Shown here in pieces: positions 10,910 through 21,900 of a stretch of 64,000 nt of DNA. The notes under the pieces were generated by a model. That model was not told where the DNA came from. It ran no database searches and saw only the letters and a program-made list of their open reading frames with translations. The DNA is from Formicarius rufipectus (taxonomy: Eukaryota > Chordata > Aves > Passeriformes > Formicariidae): assembly GCA_013399695.1 (NCBI GenBank), contig VXAU01000197.1:468303-532302 (forward strand), in the 5' to 3' direction. The position numbers were made by a program, and so were the translations under genes. Every line of letters starts with the position of its first letter. The stretch's first letter is position 1.

Positions 10910-11500
10910 ATGAACAGTGCAATTCTCTTCTTGTCCCTCCTTGGCTTCCTCCCAGTTATGACATCCACATGCCCTGTGCCATGCAAGTGTACCACCACCA
11001 TTATTGACTGCACCTCCAAAGACCTCACTGTAGCAAACCTGCCCGTTGCTTTTCGTCCTTCAGCTGAAATTATCCACCTTGGTTACAACAGGCTCACCTC
11101 TATTCCCAATGGGCTCTTTGACAACCTGCAGAGCCTCCAGGTGGTCTACCTGCAGGGCAACCCATGGGACTGCACCTGTGACATCCTCTACCTGCGCTCG
11201 TGGCTCCAGTGGCAGCAGAACCGGACGGCGTACCGGGATGTGCGGTGCAGCTCCCCGGCACACCTGCAGCACCGGCTCATTGCCTACCTGACAGAGGACG
11301 AGATCATCTCCACATGCCAGCACTGGTACTGCAGCCTGGCTCTCCTCTCTCAGCTCTGCCTCTTCATCCTCCTTTTGCTCCAGGGTGTTTTGGTTATCTT
11401 CATCATCGTTTACTTGCAGAAATTTCGGAGAATGACCGCTGAAGCCCGGAGCACCACCCGAGAACTGCACCAGCAGGTTGACCCCTGGGTATCTTCATGA
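10910..11500 (+). CDS. GP1BB: GP1BB, platelet glycoprotein Ib beta chain
   Basis: This is the beta subunit of the GPIb-IX-V receptor, which binds von Willebrand factor on platelets (thrombocytes in birds). The 196-residue product is close to human GP1BB (206). Residues 1-20 form a hydrophobic signal peptide. An LRRNT cap follows with C21, C25, C27 and C34, then one leucine-rich repeat (about 53-80) and an LRRCT cap with NPWDCTC and C88, C90, C113 and C136. C141 lies just before the membrane and is placed to bond GPIb alpha. A membrane helix spans about 142-169, followed by a basic tail (KFRRMTAEAR). I chose the ATG at 10910 because the signal peptide starts there; an in-frame ATG at 10832 would add 26 residues that do not look like a signal sequence. 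A 3' splice site may lie at 10903. The only N-glycosylation sequon is NRT at residue 104. SEPT5 is upstream on the same strand, as in human. Confidence 0.95.
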   Translation: MNSAILFLSLLGFLPVMTSTCPVPCKCTTTIIDCTSKDLTVANLPVAFRPSAEIIHLGYNRLTSIPNGLFDNLQSLQVVYLQGNPWDCTCDILYLRSWLQWQQNRTAYRDVRCSSPAHLQHRLIAYLTEDEIISTCQHWYCSLALLSQLCLFILLLLQGVLVIFIIVYLQKFRRMTAEARSTTRELHQQVDPWVSS

Positions 11501-12365
11501 AACCCCTGCAACAATTATTAACATCACAAGACTGAAGAGCCTCCTTCCTTTGGGGGATAATGTGCCAAGGTCCTGTGGTTTGTGATGCCCAGCGGGGACA
11601 ATTCAGTGCAGCATCTGATCCTGACTGCGGTCCAAAGCAGGGTTTGAACTGATCAGACACTTACTGTGTTCCTAAAGAACCAATCTTGATTGCTTTGCTG
11701 GGCTGGAAGTGGCTCTGGTTTGGTAGACTAAGGAAATCATAGCCTACAGTAACCAGAACTGACTTGAACAGCTCATAACCCCCTAAAGGCTACAGTGCTT
11801 GATCCCTCCTATGCTACAGTATTTCAGCCACACTTCCCAGGATGCTTCTGGTTTTTTTGGGTCAGGTGAGGACAGAAGTGGGCAGTGAACAGTTAAGGTA
11901 CTGGACTAAGACAATGGAGAAATAGAGTTTCCTTGTGTTACCACAGACTGCCTTAGAATCTTTGGCCAAGTGATTTACTCATCTCCTGCCTTGGTTTCCC
12001 ATCAGCAAAAAGAGAAAGAAAATGTCTTCTCCCTTGATGCATCTTTTTCCAATGTCCTCCTGAGGGAGGGAATGTTTAGAAGCCCACCTATTTTATCCTG
12101 TCTGGCTTCCTTTTAATCTACTTATAGTTTTAATACTGACTTCAGCTGAGTGACACTGGGGTCCAGAATGCTTATGAGAGATTCATCCTGAAGCCAAGAG
12201 TTACAGAAACCAGCAGCTGTTTCTGGCTGTGCCTGTAGCAGCACCTGGCACAAGAGATCTGCCCTTCAGAGACTCACCCTGACAAGCCTACTGCTGGTTA
12301 CGGTGTCCCTTAATAATTTTTGAGATGAAGAAAACTTGAAATAAAATAATGATGCGTTTTGATGT
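11501..12365 (+). other. GP1BB: GP1BB 3' UTR
   Basis: Non-coding sequence runs from the GP1BB stop to the AATAAA near 12340. There is no coding signal and no repeat in it. The end is inferred from the poly(A) signal. Confidence 0.65.
12340..12345 (+). terminator. GP1BB poly(A) signal
   Basis: AATAAA lies 840 bases after the stop codon. Downstream T/G-rich sequence (GCGTTTTGATG, then CTTATTTTTC) supports cleavage around 12.36 kb. Confidence 0.65.
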
Positions 12366-12694
12366 AAGTGGCTTATTTTTCTATCCCACACTGGGTATTC
12401 TGTGGTGCTCCCCGGAGTTCCTCTCACTCAGACTTTGTGCTGTTAGCACAGTGCACTGTAGGTTAAGCTCTGGCAGCTGCTGCCTCCCACCTTGGCCCCG
12501 GGAAATGGGGAGTTTCCTCCAGTGCCCCTGAGCAGCTGTTGATTGTTTTATGATGCATTCTGTGGGGTCAGCAGGGCTGGGGGTGACCCACAGGTGAACA
12601 CCCCATTCCTTCAGCCCCCAGTGCCCATCACGGGGGTTCCTCACCCTCCAGGGGCCTCAGGACGCACACAGAGAGCTCCTTTTGCAGGGGACTG

Positions 12695-12948
12695 GGGACA
12701 GCAATGGGACAGTGAAGGAGCAGTGAGGGAACAATGAAGGAGCAGTGAGGGGGCAGTGACAGGACACAAAGCATGAAGGGGCAGTGAAGTGACAGTGAAG
12801 GAGCAGTGAGGGGGCAGTGGCAGCACAGGGGGACAGTGAAGGAGCAATGAAGGGACACGGGGCAGTGAAGGAGCAATGAAGGGCCAGTGCAGGGACACGG
12901 GGCAGTGAAGGAGCAATGAAGGGACAGTGCAGGGACACCGGCCAGTGC
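12695..12948. repeat. G-rich minisatellite, nested 40-bp unit
   Basis: Imperfect tandem copies of GGCAGTGAAGGAGCAATGAA-type words fill about 250 bases. The 3' part has a higher-order 40-bp unit: 12854-12893 and 12894-12933 differ at one base. The minus strand has no stops in two frames across it, which creates open frames of 229 and 251 codons (12628-13317 and 12641-13396) made of Ser-Leu-His-Cys repeats. I do not treat these as genes. Confidence 0.9.
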
Positions 12949-13205
12949 CGGCCCGGCCGCCGAACTTCCCACTGACAGCCGTGCCGGCCCCGGCCGGGCG
13001 CACCTGCGGCACTGGGGTGCCGAGGGTGCCGTGAGGGCAGGCGGAGCTGAGGGGGCTCCCTGAGGGGCAGAAGGGCAGCCCTGAGGTTCGTCCCGCCCGG
13101 GGGCGGATGGAGCGCGGCGTGAGGGCGGCCGGGCCGGGCGGAGCGGGCTCGGCAGGGTGTGCCGTGGATGGGCCCGCTGGCTGAGGTGAGTGAGTGTCGA
13201 GGAGA
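12930..13205. promoter_or_regulatory. Small CpG island, possible promoter and first exon
   Basis: This block is strikingly GC- and CpG-rich compared with the flanks, with CCGGCCCCGGCCGGGCG and GC boxes at 13092-13098 (CCCGCCC) and 13101-13106 (GGGCGG). A strong donor, CTGAG|GTGAGT, falls at 13185/13186 on the plus strand. This is what an unannotated transcription start with a non-coding first exon would look like. The longest plus-strand reading from the ATG at 13107 is only 25 codons and stops at the donor. It could equally be GC-rich minisatellite fringe. Confidence 0.45.
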
Positions 13206-15530
13206 GGCCTTTCTGCCTTTTCCTTACCCCTGTGGCGTCGGCCTTGACTGGGTGTGGGAGCAGCACCCAAGGAAACGGGGTCCAGCTCAGATTTGGGTTT
13301 TCTCCTGAGATGTGCACCTCGCATCAGCCAGCACAGCCGTGTCCCCTGCGGCATCACCACGGCCGTGACCTCTGAGGGGGGACACAGCTCCACCAAGAGC
13401 CTCTTCTGTGCAGGCGCCCAAATTAGTGCTCCATGAGGGCCCCAGCACCCTCAAATCCATGATTGTTAAGAACTGGTTTTCTTTCTTCTTCCTTTTCTTT
13501 TTTTTTTTTTTTAATTTATTTTTTTCTGCTCTGAGGAACAACCTTTCCATAGGAATGGAAAGCCACTTTTCTAGATTGTTCCTCCCCACTGACTTTTTCC
13601 CAGAATCACTTTGGTTTCACTTCCCTGGGTAGGCAGGAAAGGGTCCCAACTCCTGCAATGTTAAAGTCTTGGACACATGAAAGGTGGAAAGCCTTTTGGC
13701 GTCATTTGCCAAAATGTGAAGAATGTGACCAGGCACAGCAACGTGATAATGAATTGCACTGAGCACAGAGTGATTTGTGTGCCATGGCAGCATGTCTAAC
13801 CCATAAATCTAGAGCCTGCACGCCCTGGCCTCTCCTGGCTCAGAAAGCTGCGTGTCACAGATGCTTTCTTGCTCTGCTGGCCAGTGCAGGATCTGCTGGG
13901 ATGCTGCTAAAGGGAGAACTGGCTTGCTTTCTGAAGGGAGGGACTGTCCAAAGCTGCACAGAGGCTTCAAAGGAGAAGCAGCTGTGAAATAAGGCAAAGA
14001 TAAATGCAAGCTATTAAGCTGCTTTGCAAGTAACTTTCTAGTATCAAGGCCAATCCAGCCCCTGGGCATACAGGATTGGGCTGCCATGCCTGCTGGACAG
14101 GCTGCGGCACTGCCAAGGGTTCAGATGCTTCCAAGCAGCTCCTTTCTCTGATAGTTACCAGGTTAAAACCCCCTGAGAGACCAGACCAAAGTGTTTGCAG
14201 CTTTTTTGATGCAGAGCTCCAAACCTGAGGTGTCTAAAAAGCAGGTCAGCATTTCCTAAGTGAAGGACCAAATGGTTGGTAGATGACATTGAGGAAGGCA
14301 TGCTACTTCTTTCTTCTGTGAAATGCCTTGTTTCTCAATTATCTTCATGGTGACTTCTGCATGTTTAGCAGAGTAAAAGAAGTCTTGCAAGCAAAGCAAT
14401 CTGATTTTGGAGCCTAGAGAATAATCCCATGGAGAATCTGTTTTTGTGTCCCTGTACCGTAAGGGTACATGGTTCTGCTTTGCTTCAAGATTGCCACAGG
14501 TGCTTACTTACAGTTTGCCTGGATCCAAGTGAACCTGGGAACCTGCCCCTGTTGTTTTAGATACCCTTCCATAGGTTCTGCACCCTCATGTGTTCAATGA
14601 AAATATCACATTTGTACACACAGGGAATAACTTGCTATAATCCTCTGTAGGGCACGGTCTCTGGGACAGACCAATTCCATGCAGCAGCTGGAGATCAGGC
14701 TGTGCTTGGAGATCATATGGAGGAAGGTCCTGGAGAAGCAACAGCACATCCCTCTTTGTGCTGTGGATGTGCCTAAGTGAGAACATTCAGTGGATGCCTT
14801 GGTGGCAGCCTGATCTGGGGTTTGTTGCACTGTTTATAAATTGTAAAAGACATTTCATGGTCATGAATATGAGACTACCTGGGCTTCTTCAAACCCCTCA
14901 TTTCCCTTCAGGATTGAAGCATGCAGGGCATCCCAGAGAGAGTGCCAAGGAAAGCAGTGTAATTGCACATCATGGGGCATCTTGTCTGTTTCAGAATACA
15001 AAGGAGAAGAAATATTTTATAAATGTTTTGAAGTGACTTTTTTTGGTTGGTTGGTGGGGGCTTTTGTTTTGTTTGTTTGTTTGTTTTTTATATTCACATA
15101 TGAAAGCAGAGCCTCCCTCAGGCTCATAGATCTGAATTTGGAGGGCTTTAATGGATAGCACAGACTAATTAAACAGGTTTCTACAAATGATTAGTTATTT
15201 TGGAGAAGTGCCTTGAAAGCAGCAGGTTGCAGTGTTAAGGTTTGTTCTGAAGATAATGTGTACGTACACACTGTATCTCTAGATAAAGCTACATACTCCC
15301 TGGAAGGACAGGGTAGAGCACTGCTGGAGGGCATGAAAGATTTAAGTGGATTTAATAAAAAAACACAAATACCATAAATTACTCTCTTAAATCTACAAGT
15401 AATGTTTGGTTTTCTTCTGTTTCTTTACATGTCTCATGGTCTGCTTCTGCTCTGTTTGTAACTATTGAGAACAGAATATGCTGGGAGGTAGTTCTTTGTA
15501 TTTCCACAGAGGAGGATTAACCTGAGAGTT
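13206..15530. other. Non-coding stretch, no gene seen
   Basis: It contains a T-run at about 13499-13512 and a GTTT-type simple repeat near 15064-15090. I see no exon, RNA gene or retroposon. Confidence 0.5.
15064..15090. repeat. (GTTT)n simple repeat
   Basis: TTTTGTTTTGTTTGTTTG and onwards, preceded by GGTTGGTTGG. It is a plain microsatellite. Confidence 0.8.
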
Positions 15531-15539
15531 ATGAAACCA

Positions 15540-15925
15540 AAATGCCAGGAATGTCCTCTGTGGATACCCAATGGTTCAGGCCGTGTAGCTGATCTGCCGT
15601 GCCCATCTGTAACAGCTGATGATCACTCCTAACCTGCCCTGGCACAGCTGTTTGGTGCCACATCCATGCCACTCCTTTTGCATGGCAACAGCTGTGCTCA
15701 TTGAAGGGAAGTCTGTCTGCAGAGCCTCTGCCGTACTGACACCTCACTGGGCCTCGCTCGGGAGAGGGCAGCAAATCGCTTTTAATCTCCTATTTGCTTT
15801 TACTTGTAAAGTCAATGTGAGATGCGGGCCTGGAAGGGAACGAGGTGTGATGTGTGTCTGCCCCGAGGCTGACAATAATGCTCTAGATTTAGTCGCCCAA
15901 GCAGCAGATACTGCTTTTTGAACCT
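15540..15925. promoter_or_regulatory. Candidate enhancer with E-box and T-box motifs
   Basis: Three CAGCTG E-boxes lie at 15613, 15645 and 15689. CATGGCAAC at 15681-15689 resembles an RFX X-box half. TGACACCT at 15737-15744 and AGGTGTGA at 15843-15850 are inverted T-box half-sites; the second is a perfect match. The texture is unlike the neutral flanks. Conservation is inferred from appearance only. Confidence 0.35.
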
Positions 15926-18900
15926 GTAACTACTGGTTTAAGCAGTCCTTTTCTTGTTGTTGTTCCAAAGCATCAGACTGAATCGGAGAAGGAGAGGAAG
16001 GTGGGCATTTTAGTGCTATGGCCATGATGGAAATAGGGTTATTTCTCTGTCTGATGAGCTTTGGAGGGTGGAAATCCATCCTTTGGCAGGTGGTGCAAAA
16101 TGCCCCTTCTCTGGTGCTTTTTTCACCAGAGACTTTTACCTTCTGCATTCTCAAGCTCACCAAGAGATGCTGAGGGTGCCCACACTTGTTCTGCATCTCC
16201 ATTACCTGATCTTTCAACACAGTGTCAGCAAGCTGGTTTTTTTCCCCAGGATGAGACTTTAATTCCCTCCCATTGATTATGGCCAAAGAAGAGAGCTCAA
16301 ATGGAGATTTTATTCCAGAAACAATGGCCCCCTTATGTGCTGTGTCGTGATCTCTGTGAATGAACCTGCTGGTGAAATGAAGGCTTTTCCCCAGGCTGTT
16401 TTGAACCTTTTTCAGGTGAATCTTCGTATTAGGTCAGCTGCCTGGATTCCTGAAGGGAGAGAGAGGGAGGTGAAAGACAAAATCTTTGTTCCATGGGGAC
16501 ATGAGACAAAATGACAGTCAGTGGGACTTGGGCTGCATACTTTGTTTCCATAAATCCCCATGTGTTGCAGGTAGTTTGTCTGTATTAAAACACAGTTTGC
16601 TGTTTTCCCATTTTGGTTCCCTGGTGGTGGAGCTGCACCAAACCCACCAAACTGATTAATTTGATGATCCAGTGCAGGAAGCTTTCAAAGTAAGATGTTG
16701 ATGTTCTTGATTACTTCCTTTCCTGTCATCCCCTCTTGCCACTATCTGTCAGGAATGACATTTTAATGATCCTTTCCTTCTTGTCCTTTTTGCCTGAGAC
16801 TTTCTAGAGTGCAAGAAGCAACACTGTAATTTTTGCCTACCCCTAAATGAAAGGAAACTTCCTCCAAGTGCTGCAGTGTTTCCCGCAGCACCTCAGGTAG
16901 TGTTTTCTATCTGTCCATTGCTGTGTTTGGCCTGAGCAAGAAAAAGGACTGTAATGTTTTCTATTTCTGTGTGAGGCACATGGAGAGGAGTAAAGAGATA
17001 TGCTTACATCGGGTAAAGGTGGAGCGAGAGGGAACTGTGTTGTCTGTAATTTGAAATGATATAATGAGATGTGTGGATCAGAAAGAAGGCTGGCTCTGCA
17101 TTGTGTGCAGTGCAGTTCAAACTCTGTGGTGGTGTTCACACTCTGGAAGAAGTCAGCTCTGTGTGTTGCAGTAATCCAGGGCCCTACTTTCTGTTCCAGA
17201 CATGTGGGGGAAAAATGATTTTTAGATTCAGTTGCTAAAAATGTGTGAAACCTGAAGGCAGTGAACTGAAATTCTAGCCCTGCTCTGTTGTACTGTTGAC
17301 TTCAGTATAGCCAGGGTTCATGTGCTGGGCCATACACACAATCTGCCAAGGTGAATCTCTTTAAGGAGCTGCAGGAGGGCTCAGCTGTGGGGCAAGGGCA
17401 CTGGATTATGTATGTCTTGGTAGTCTAACATTAGGGATGTACAGCAATGCAAGTATTTCTAAAACTGGAGAAAGGATCTGAGTCCTGTCAAAATGAGAGG
17501 AAACTGGGATGAAAGCCGGGCACTGTATTCCCTAAACTTGTTCCAGTGCTTAATTAGCTGTGGAAAAATTAGCACTTCAATCCCTGTTTATCTGTGAGTT
17601 TCCAGCATTCCTACCTTGCCTTGCCTTTATCTGTGGATGTCTGTGGGGCCCCATGTGCTAGGCACTCTACATTCCCAGGGATGGGAAATTGTGAAATCCA
17701 TGTGGGATGGGAAATTATCTTGGATGTTTCCCATCCTAGAGGAAAAAAAAATGTTTTGGAAATGATTCAGCTGAAACTCAGAGCATACAACTGGTGCATT
17801 CATCTTCATGCTTATCCGCCAGCCTACTAGGAACACACTTGACTTTCTAAATGGAAAGTAACTCTAGTACAAAAATTGGAGCTTCAGTTTCTGTGAACTG
17901 GAAAACAAGCATCTAAACAAGTCCATTCATTTATATATTATTTTTTTTAATTCATGCTTTAAAAATGGAAATTTCTTTCAACTGTTCCTTGGTCTTCCCA
18001 AATTGGGGGTTTCATATTAAAAGAATAGTTCACTGAATGGTTTCCACCAGCTTTGTATCTTGCACAGTGAAGAGGGTCTGTCTGCTGAAGCATCTTTCAT
18101 GGCATGAGGTGAGACAGAGCAAACAGAAAGAGAAGGAGTGGGTAAAGGAACTTTGTTAGTAGGACTACCAGTGACCTCATGGCCCAGTGGGCTGCTGTTG
18201 AGAAGAGGTGGCTTATGGTCATAGTCCCATCCAGAGCCAAGCTTCTGTGGCATAAATCTTCCTGCAAGAGGCTGCATCCTGCCTAAGATACAGCTTTTAT
18301 TTTGCTTTGCTGTGTGAGGAGATCCACCTGATGGAAGCAGTCCAGGGCTGACAGCATTTGGGGTTTCTCCCCTGGAAAGCAGGAGACTTTTGTTGCTTAG
18401 GGGCTGGGAGTTTATTAACCACAGCCATCCAGCAGGTCTGGAAGGGCTCCCAGGACCCCGGAGGTGCTGAGCTGCATGTGTTGACACACTGGGAGTCCTG
18501 TGCCTGCTGTGTTTCTCTTATTTCAAAGGAAATGTCAGTCAGAGAGGGAACATCTCCTCTGGTGGGAAGCAGCTGGACTACATATCAAACAGGAGCTTCT
18601 CCTGGGACCAGAGGGCAGGGCAGGAGGCAGCCTCTTGCATGGAAGCGATGGGAGCAGGAGGGGATCTTGATGGCTGACCCAGCACAGGTATGGCCTGGCA
18701 TTAGTGCAGCCAAGGACCTTGGGCTTACTGTCTGCTCTGAGCAGGCTGCAGCCCCAGAGCTGCTAGGCTGGCATCTCCTGGAGCTGTGCTGTGCGGGGAG
18801 CAGATGGGATGTGATGCTGAGCCTGGGTGCTGCACCCTGCCAGGTCCCTGCATCCCTCTGCAGTGGCACCAGCAGCATGTAAGGTAACTCAGTGCTGGTG

Positions 18901-21900
18901 CAGGCTGGTGGGGAGATGGATATCTGTGCCCAGGAGAAGAAGCCTGTAATGCTGAGAGGTTGTGTGGAACTGCTCTCCTTCCTGCTGTCAGAGCCAGCAG
19001 GAGTGCTGTGTTAACTGTGTCGTGGTTTCAGTGACACCCCTTAGAAGAGATAACTGGGGCACCATCTTGTACCCTTCTCTGGAGCAATTCTCCTGAATCC
19101 CTGAGCTGTCAGTGGACTCCCCTGTGTTCCTCATATGGAATGAGATGGGCTATTCTCCACTTGGCAGTTTCCTCCTGGCTTCCCTGAGCAAGGAAGGTCT
19201 GAGCTGAGCACTACAAAGATGAAGAGGTCCCTGGCAGGTGTGTGGAAGCTTTCCCTGCTGTCTGTTCATTTGCTGTTGTGAACTGCCTGGAAAAGGTTTC
19301 TTTTCTCATCTTAGGGAGGAAGAACCTCACTGCAGAGTTCAGCATCAGTGCATGTTCAAAGCAAGCTTACAGCAAACAGCCCTCAAGATGAAGAGATTGA
19401 AGACTATGCACGTGGCCAGGAGTGAGCAATAAAAAGGGCTAGACCTGATGGGCAGTTTCCTGGCAACAAGAAGGTTGATCTGGGCCATTTACTGAGTATT
19501 TACTAATGTTGCAGCAGCCGTTGCCTACCGAGCTGGCCTAGTTGTCTCCTCAGCAATTCCTGCAGATGGAGAATGAGTGGCAAGAATAACAGAGGAGAGA
19601 AGATCTGGTTACAGGCTCAGAGAAGAATGTCAGGACTTCCTTGTCTGTCTTGACTTTCTGCTCCTCCTGCCTTGCCCTCCTATCTTCCTGGCTAATCCAG
19701 CCCTGGCTCAGAGTCCAGTACAGCAGTAAAGGGAGGCTCTTCTATTGGAGTCACTGTACTCAAATCAGGATATGCCAAACTGCACATAAAGCATAAAATA
19801 CATTGGTGCTGCTGCATTTAAGCTTGAAATGGAGAGAAAAGCAATAGAACTTGGGGGCTGCCATGAGGCACCCTGTAGCCCCACAGCAAAGCAGCTTTCA
19901 CAGGGACTTGGTGAACAGAAGGAAAAAGCTGAAGTCCATTTTATTGAGTTATCAAGAAACTTAATCTAGAAAGTTAATCTCGGAAGTATGCTAAGTTTGA
20001 ACATCTGTAAGTGCTTTGAGATTTCTGAGTGAAAAATGCTGGGCAGAAGGAGAGGATGTATCTGGTTCAAAGCAGGGGCAATGTTATACCTCCTGCCTAC
20101 AGCTTGGCTATGCAATAACTTCTGAAAAACTATTTCTTTGCTTTTGAAATACATTTGACTGCACTAAGTGGCATAGTGTTCTCAGAATGTTTTCCTTGGC
20201 TTGTCCGATGCCTTCTGGCCTCTATTCCTTCTTTCTTCCTTCCTTATTCTTTGCAAACAATTCAGTTTGAACCTTACTTTACTTTGTTTAGGTTTAGTAT
20301 TTCCCTCAAATATTTAAGGCTGTGATACTTATCTTGAGTAGCAAGCCAAGGAATCACAGAAATTCTGTGTTAATTTCTCACCATCCTTTTGCTGAGCAGA
20401 GGTTCTCCCAAGCAGATTTGTGAGCTCCCCAGTTGCTCCTTATTCCATCCTAACACAACTTAGAGGATTTGATCTCTTATCTTTTGGACAGTGGGACACT
20501 TCAAAATAGCTCCAGGCACTGTTTATCCTTCACCTCCCTTGTGATGAACCTGGTGTTTTAGGAAGTGTGAAGAACATAATTAGTAAATTAATACTATCTT
20601 TCTCATAGACCTCATCAAAAGATCTTGGAGGGCTTTGCCAAGCTGAATATCAGTTGCTACACCTATTGCAAAGATAGAGACACTGTAGCAGAGAAAGAGA
20701 GCCTGCTGTCCCAGAACACATCAGCAGCAAAGCTGGGACAGAACCACCCCTGCGTCCCACAGCAGCTTTTTGGGAAGTAAGAGGTAATGATGCATTCCAA
20801 GGTGGCTGTCTTGCTTATAGATCTTCCTTGTTTTCTTCTCAATAACTTGCACATTGGAGAAGAGTGACCACATTCTCCTGTTCTTCATGGTTAAATCAGT
20901 TGCCAAGTTCCCTCTAGGTTTTCGTGAGTCAGAAGCTGGAAGAGTTGGTGTTACAGGCTGACACCAAGGTTGTGGGAACAGTCTGTCTCCAGACCCTGCT
21001 GCCACATCACAGAAGTCCTGTAAAATGCTGCCATGAGTCTTCTGAAAACACTCAGATCCTTGGTGCTACGGGAATCACAGGGAACCAAGGGCATTTTTTG
21101 ATGTATGGTGTGGTTGGGAGCTGCTGCACTGGGAAGGGATCTCTCTGACTCTGGTCTTGTTGAGCATGAAATGTATCCTGCAGTCTGGCCAGGTGCAGAA
21201 CTAGCAGTAGAAACAGAGGTCTCCAGTCTCAAACACACTTCACTCAAGTGTGCACAGAGATAAGGGACAGTGTCCTCTTTCAGTGTGCAGGGGAAGCCAA
21301 ATCCTGCTTTCATTGGGTCTGGGTGGCCTTGGAATAATTTAATTTCTTTCTGCTGTGCTGCAGTGGTGCTTCCCTACCTGTGAACTCCAACACCCACTGA
21401 GGGATGTGCCTCCAATTCTCCTGCAAGCCCGCAGCCATTTTTCCTGGAGGCTGAGGTACAAAGGCAGTTGTGATGCTCAGAGAAGGGAGGGCAGAGCACA
21501 TGCCTGCCCCATAAGATAACGTGTCTCCACCTACGCCTGGCATGGCTGTGTTTTTCCAGCTCTTTTGTGGTTTTGTTGTTCTCCCCTTGCACCCACAGGA
21601 CCCTGCTCTGGCTGCAGCAATTGGCTGAGTCTTTCTCGTGTTCCTCCCGCAGGACCCAGGCACAAGCCCAGCCAAGCTTTTCATATGTGTCTGCAGATGG
21701 ACCTTTGCCCCTATGGTTTGCCTGGCCCTCTCTTCACCCGTGGCCAGGCACTCCAGTGCATGAAGTGGACATTTTCCAGCCCTGAGCTGCCAGAGTTAAT
21801 TAACCTTCTGCTAAGGCCAGACCAGTCATTCTGGGAAACTAGATCCATTGGGCTGTGCATTCCACAAGCCTCTCTTTGCCTGGCGTCTTGTGTATCAGTA

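Noticed and set aside
11060..11470. 136-codon minus frame inside GP1BB
   Set aside because: Antisense shadow of the GP1BB coding sequence.
12628..13396. Minus-strand open frames of 229 and 251 codons
   Set aside because: They are translations of the minisatellite and CpG island; the peptide is repeat-driven, two frames are open at once, and there is no domain.
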